Part shown: piece after piece, positions 60,565 to 64,000 of the stretch
How the letters are laid out: each line of letters opens with the position of its first letter
How positions within the stretch are numbered: the first letter of the stretch is position 1
From: Candidatus Mediterraneibacter quadrami
Lineage (GTDB): Bacteria; Bacillota; Clostridia; Lachnospirales; Lachnospiraceae
Reading direction: 5' to 3'
DNA length: 64,000 nt
NCBI GenBank assembly: GCA_019120575.1
Contig: DWUU01000022.1
Location: forward strand, 40,244 to 104,243
Position numbers and translations under genes: made by a program
The notes under the pieces: generated by a model
What the model saw: the letters and a program-made list of their open reading frames with translations, nothing else
Told to the model about the DNA's origin: nothing
Databases searched by the model: none

Positions 60565-61427
60565 ATATTGTCACTGTCCCTTAAAGATTTAACGCATACA
60601 ATGCCGAAAACGCATTTTACACCCAGCGATTTCAGATACCTTGCATATTCCCACATTGTTGTGCCGGACTGATACAGGTCGTCAACCACAATCACATTTT
60701 CTCCGAGCGGCTTCCCTTCAAGGGCAACGCCGTTGTCCTCATATATTTTGTTCCAGACTTCAATCCTTTCTGCTGCTGAAAGCTGTTTCATCTCCGGTTT
60801 GCTTACCCGCAGAACCGGTTCAACAAACGGAAGTTCCAGCTGGCCGGATATCTTTTCCGCCATTTTCCATGCAAATTTTTCTTTCCCGGACTCCGTGGCC
60901 GGCATCGGTGAAACGCACCAGCTCTCCCCGTTATCAACCGGTATGTACTTACAGCAGGCGGACATTCTGTTTCTTATGACATCACGGTATTTATTCCACT
61001 CGTCATCTGTCAGTTCAGCACTGTGATATTTCAGCCGGTACTCAGCCTCACCGGCTTCTGTCCTGTCTTCTCCGTAAACAATATTGAAATCCGAAGCGAT
61101 GCAGTAATCCAGCTCCCTGTCGAAATTCCCCCGTATATTTTTATTCAGGCCGATCCACAGGACATTATTGACCGCCTCTTCGCCCCATTTTAAAAATTTA
61201 TCCATGGCTTCCGGATTATACCTGTTTTCCGGAATCCAGAGGTTGCACATCCCCTCACGGGTTTTGCTCTGTTTCCACTTCGTCGGGCTGCAGGCCACAA
61301 TATCCGGGCAGAAATGACTGATAATACCGGTATATTTTTCATTTACGGATATGTTGTAATCCTGCTGTTCACGCTCATGAACAATTATCCAAAAATCGCT
61401 TCTTTTTCTTTCAAATCTGTAGTCCAT
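60561..61427 (-). CDS. Phosphoribosyltransferase-like protein paired with DprA
   Basis: 288 residues, with AAGGAG before the ATG. The C-terminal part has the PRPP loop NVIVVDDLYQSGTTMWEYARYL, typical of type I PRTases (ComF-like). The N-terminal 130 residues (including WIIVHEREQQDYNISVNEKYTGIISHFCPDIVACSPTKWKQ and VLWIGLNKNIRG) are unknown. It overlaps dprA by ATGA and is the first gene of the pair. DprA-PRTase pairs have been considered candidate defence or DNA-uptake modules; the reaction is unknown. Confidence 0.78.
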   Translation of the reverse strand: MDYRFERKRSDFWIIVHEREQQDYNISVNEKYTGIISHFCPDIVACSPTKWKQSKTREGMCNLWIPENRYNPEAMDKFLKWGEEAVNNVLWIGLNKNIRGNFDRELDYCIASDFNIVYGEDRTEAGEAEYRLKYHSAELTDDEWNKYRDVIRNRMSACCKYIPVDNGESWCVSPMPATESGKEKFAWKMAEKISGQLELPFVEPVLRVSKPEMKQLSAAERIEVWNKIYEDNGVALEGKPLGENVIVVDDLYQSGTTMWEYARYLKSLGVKCVFGIVCVKSLRDSDNI

Positions 61428-61443
61428 ATCCTGTCTCCTTTTT

Positions 61444-61494
61444 TGAAACTATTATAACTGAAACTATTATAATCCAAATAGAAAGTGCGGGCAA
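61444..61494 (-). promoter_or_regulatory. Promoter of the PRTase-DprA operon with tandem 15-bp repeat
   Basis: TTGCCC, 17-base spacer, TATAAT (61466-61494) on the minus strand. Two adjacent 15-base copies (61444-61458 and 61459-61473) each contain TATAATAGTTTCA, so the -10 region is duplicated. Confidence 0.6.
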
Positions 61495-61555
61495 CCGCCT
61501 GCTGCAGTTCCCGCACAATTGTTTTCTCCTGTAATGCACCCTTATGCCCTGACGC

Positions 61556-61683
61556 TTACTGCTCCTGATGCACCACAACCTGCGGGAACGGGATCTCGAT
61601 TCCGTTCCGGTCCAGCCGCTGCCCGGCGCTACGAGCTGCTCGCCCGCTTCCGGCGGAATATGGTATTCAAACTCTTTCATCAT
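61556..61683 (-). pseudogene. Remnant with MscS-like C-terminus
   Basis: The minus strand has MMKEFEYHIPPEAGEQLV from 61683, then in another frame QRLDRNGIEIPFPQVVVHQEQ ending at a TAA at 61556-61558. The latter is the usual C-terminus of small mechanosensitive (MscS) channels. The rest of a channel is missing, so this is the joined residue of one or two degraded genes. A hairpin with arms GTGCGGG/CCCGCAC lies downstream (61485-61516). Confidence 0.6.
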
Positions 61684-61783
61684 TATCTCTCTTTTTAATG
61701 TAGCCGGAGAATTATAGCACTCCGGTGAAGAGGGTTCAATAATTTTACCGGAAAACAGAGCAATTTTACACGTACTGCATTTC

Positions 61784-61812
61784 TTGACAGAGGCATCGGT
61801 AAAATATACACT
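61784..61812 (+). promoter_or_regulatory. Promoter of the 153-residue hypothetical
   Basis: Perfect TTGACA, 17-base spacer, TACACT, about 60 bases before the start codon. Confidence 0.6.
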
Positions 61813-61874
61813 TATTTCAGATCCGTTTCCGATGCGGGACGTACATTGAATAACCAAAGGAGATATCGACCGAA

Positions 61875-62336
61875 ATGACTCTTGCGGCCCTGAGAGATTA
61901 TTTAAAGAAAGCAAAGGAAAAATATCCTGTATCAACAGAATTTATAAAGAAATATCAGCAATCCCCGGCAAATAAAAACGGATATGTCTACTATGCCTGG
62001 GAATGCGGTCTGACCGTGTGCAAACAGACTGCCGACCCAAACCAGAAGTGGCATTTTCTCGAAGCGTACACCGGATTATTGTTAGCTGATCCTTCTAATA
62101 ATATTACCCCGTCAACGGACGCCCGGATCATTTATAACCGCATCCGCTGCCCGGAACTGCTGCTGTGGCTGGCTGAAGCGGCCGGGATCAGTCCGGAAAA
62201 GGTGCAGGAATGCGCTGACGCGGCACAGGAAATTATCAAAACCTCAGCCGGCAGCCGCTCAAGAAATGCTGCAGGGAACAAAATCCGGGAAATGATTCCG
62301 TGGGAGGAGATTGAAAAGGCAATTGACTTATTGTAA
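61875..62336 (+). CDS. Hypothetical protein, 153 residues
   Basis: MTLAALRDYLKKAKEKYPVSTEFIKKYQQSPANKNGYVYYAWECGLTVCKQTADPNQKWHFLEAYTGLLLADPSNNITPSTDARIIYNRIRCPELLLWLAEAAGISPEKVQECADAAQEIIK... . AAAGGAG lies 12 bases before the ATG, a little far. Mostly helical, soluble, with four tryptophans. The KYPVSTEFIKKY...NRIRCPELLLWLAEAAG pattern is not recognised. It has its own promoter, and base usage is like the chromosome average. Confidence 0.65.
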   Translation: MTLAALRDYLKKAKEKYPVSTEFIKKYQQSPANKNGYVYYAWECGLTVCKQTADPNQKWHFLEAYTGLLLADPSNNITPSTDARIIYNRIRCPELLLWLAEAAGISPEKVQECADAAQEIIKTSAGSRSRNAAGNKIREMIPWEEIEKAIDLL

Positions 62337-62750
62337 GCATCGTAGAGTATAACGTTTCCCTGCTCAACTGTCCCAAATTAATGATGAACAATGCAGACTT
62401 CGATCAAAAGTTTCACATCAGAATGTCCATTTGTATCCTTCAAACCATAACGATTACACAAAGCGTGCAGTGCTTCTTGCTTGCGTAAATGATATCAATA
62501 AATGTAGAAAATTAACGACTTTAATCATTATTCACGTAGGTATCTGCTTATGATTATCCATATTAAATCTGAAATAATCAAACTGACTTTTACGCAATTC
62601 ATTATATACTTTAGAAATAATCGTCATTTTCCTCTGCAGCTACTTTCGCAGACATATATTCCACCTATTTCTCAAGTTTCTCATTTAACCATTGTTGCTC
62701 AAAACAGTTAGGGAATTATTTCATCTGACTTTTCAAAAACCTTTTTCGTA
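62337..62750. other. AT-rich non-coding stretch
   Basis: About 410 bases with no reading frame of note and a clear drop in GC compared with the preceding gene. No repeat, tRNA or terminator was found by eye. It marks the entry into a foreign-looking segment that runs to the window end. Confidence 0.6.
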
Positions 62751-63452
62751 TTACTCAATAATTATGTTTCGATCACGTATCATCTGATTTAACATACTTC
62801 TTTCATCATTCATATATTTATATGGTTCTGTTGCCTTAAAGTATAATCCATATATTGTAAGCAGACAATTATACTTCAATCCTGAATGTGCGAAATATTT
62901 CATGCTAGGTCTATTCATAGAATATATTAGCTCTTTATCAAATTTTTTATACCATTTATGTATTCCTTCATACAGTGGAACACTAACCCAGCGTAATTCT
63001 TCATCCGAGAGTCCAGCTCTCTTACACTTTAAACCGAAATCTATTAAAAAATTTCTAATATACACTAAATAAATCACAGATGTATGTCTCAAACAATATC
63101 CCACTTCTCCATGTAAATCATTTAATATACATGAGATTTTACTAAGAGCTTCATAAGAATAGCAACAAGTTGGTGTATATATGTTTTTACCAATATTTTC
63201 AGGAATTAATGATTTTTCATCCTCAGTAATACTTAGATTTTCATATTGCGCTAGTATCCCAATCTCTTTCCTTATTTTTGTTATTCCCTCATACTTTTTT
63301 CGAGAAAGTTCACTCGTAATTTTCAATTTTTCTGTATAGCGTAATTTAAAATTACCTAAGAAGTGAGTTAATAAAGTAGTAAATAAAGCAACAACAAATG
63401 ATATAGTTGCTGTTACAATTTTACTTTGATATGTAATAAGAAAATCTTGCAT
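62751..63452 (-). CDS. Membrane-anchored hypothetical protein, AT-rich
   Basis: 233 residues, with GAGGAG before the ATG. One membrane helix (about 11-31, KIVTATISFVVALFTTLLTHFLG) with a short external N-terminus is followed by a large soluble helical domain with many Tyr, Lys and Leu. CLRHTSVIYLVYIRNFLIDFGLKCKRAGLSDEELRW and YSMNRPSMKYFAHSG have no family I recognise. Low GC and absence of neighbours in an operon point to horizontal transfer. A membrane-tethered accessory/defence role is possible but unsupported. Confidence 0.65.
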   Translation of the reverse strand: MQDFLITYQSKIVTATISFVVALFTTLLTHFLGNFKLRYTEKLKITSELSRKKYEGITKIRKEIGILAQYENLSITEDEKSLIPENIGKNIYTPTCCYSYEALSKISCILNDLHGEVGYCLRHTSVIYLVYIRNFLIDFGLKCKRAGLSDEELRWVSVPLYEGIHKWYKKFDKELIYSMNRPSMKYFAHSGLKYNCLLTIYGLYFKATEPYKYMNDERSMLNQMIRDRNIIIE

Positions 63453-63725
63453 GGTAAATATTTCTCCTCATTCAGATATACGATTACTCCCTAACACCAT
63501 GTACAATATATAAAATTCACACTGCACCTTAAGAGTCGGAAAATACACTGTTTATACAACTTTCCGACCCTCTGTCTACTATTCCAGATCCTCAGCTAAT
63601 AACTTGAACCACCTGATTTTCTATGGTTTTTGATGATTTTATTTTTCGTATTGTTTATAACTTCTTTTCGTATTTGTACCGGATTAATTTTAAATCCAAA
63701 CCAGACCAACCCGAAATACTATCTG

Positions 63726-64000
63726 CTATTTTAAATAATTTCCTTCGTATGGTCTCTTCATCATATTTTTTACCATATCACATATAATATTTGAATCTAA
63801 TTTAACATTATCAATATTTTGAAGATAATAACCAATGTTTTCTTCTGTAATACAAGTAGCTCTCTTGCTCAGTCCCATACATGCAATAAAAATTCCTTCA
63901 TTAGTACAATCATATATGTCTTTATCATTTTTCTTATCATATGTCATATCAAAAGCATTTAAAAACTTAGTAAACGTAGCATCTCCTAAAAATGTATTTA
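63726..64000 (-). CDS. Partial protein running off the right edge
   Basis: The frame is open from the stop at 63726 through the window end, giving at least 90 residues. An internal ATG at 63947 is not necessarily the start, since upstream codons NTFLGDATFTKFLNAFD are in frame. The C-terminus reads IGYYLQNIDNVKLDSNIICDMVKNMMKRPYEGNYLK. AT-rich. Family unknown. Confidence 0.6.
   Translation of the reverse strand, partial: NTFLGDATFTKFLNAFDMTYDKKNDKDIYDCTNEGIFIACMGLSKRATCITEENIGYYLQNIDNVKLDSNIICDMVKNMMKRPYEGNYLK

Noticed and set aside
61411-61935. 174-codon minus-strand frame upstream of the PRTase gene
   Set aside because: It joins the channel remnant, promoter and neighbouring antisense in one frame; only the short stretches described as a pseudogene look protein-derived.

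Overview
The window comes from a Firmicutes/Clostridia chromosome, most likely a gut Lachnospiraceae. The evidence is the moderate GC content, strong AGGAGG-type ribosome binding sites, T-box and SAM-I leaders, sporulation genes (yabP, yabQ, spoIIE, a cotS-like gene), and the conserved order hup-rqcP-yabP-yabQ-divIC-spoIIE-tilS-hpt-ftsH. Most genes are on the minus strand. I made no database search; species-level placement is not possible from reading alone.

Layout. 0-9.7 kb: partial argF, a TrmH-type rRNA methyltransferase, a KtrAB-type potassium system, two small proteins, a three-unit 128-bp hairpin repeat array, a DUF2383 protein, a DnaQ-like exonuclease, then pheST behind a T-box. 10-13.6 kb (+ strand): a five-gene YtrA/GntR operon with two ABC ATPases, two membrane proteins and a perfect operator at its promoter. 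13.5-24.6 kb: CstA transporter behind its own T-box, a phosphodiesterase, an unexplained short transcription unit, PadR/DUF2812, a broken AAA-ATPase gene, a two-component system, metK with a SAM-I riboswitch, murA and shikimate kinase. 24.6-34.1 kb: small and FHA proteins, DUF1015, a SEC-C methionine aminopeptidase, a vitamin B6 salvage cluster, a GH13 enzyme and ftsH. 34-39.3 kb: the conserved sporulation/division/translation block. 39.4-48 kb: phosphoglucomutase, CotS-like protein, CCA transferase, YhaN/YhaO and asnS. 48-52 kb: two PepSY lipoproteins around tRNA-Cys, with a two-component system whose probable binding site stands in front of both lipoprotein genes.

52-64 kb is accessory and defence-like. 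It holds a 1130-residue TIR-TIR-Sel1/TPR protein, a convergent HD-RyR protein and a small P-loop GTPase, the last two sharing an identical 22-bp upstream element. A GMP synthase without its glutaminase domain follows, then a DprA/phosphoribosyltransferase pair, a channel-gene remnant, and an AT-rich end with two unrecognised genes. The TIR/HD-RyR/GTPase group is the best candidate for an undescribed system. A nucleotide-signal model (TIR makes a signal, RyR senses it, HD cleaves) is inference from domain content only.
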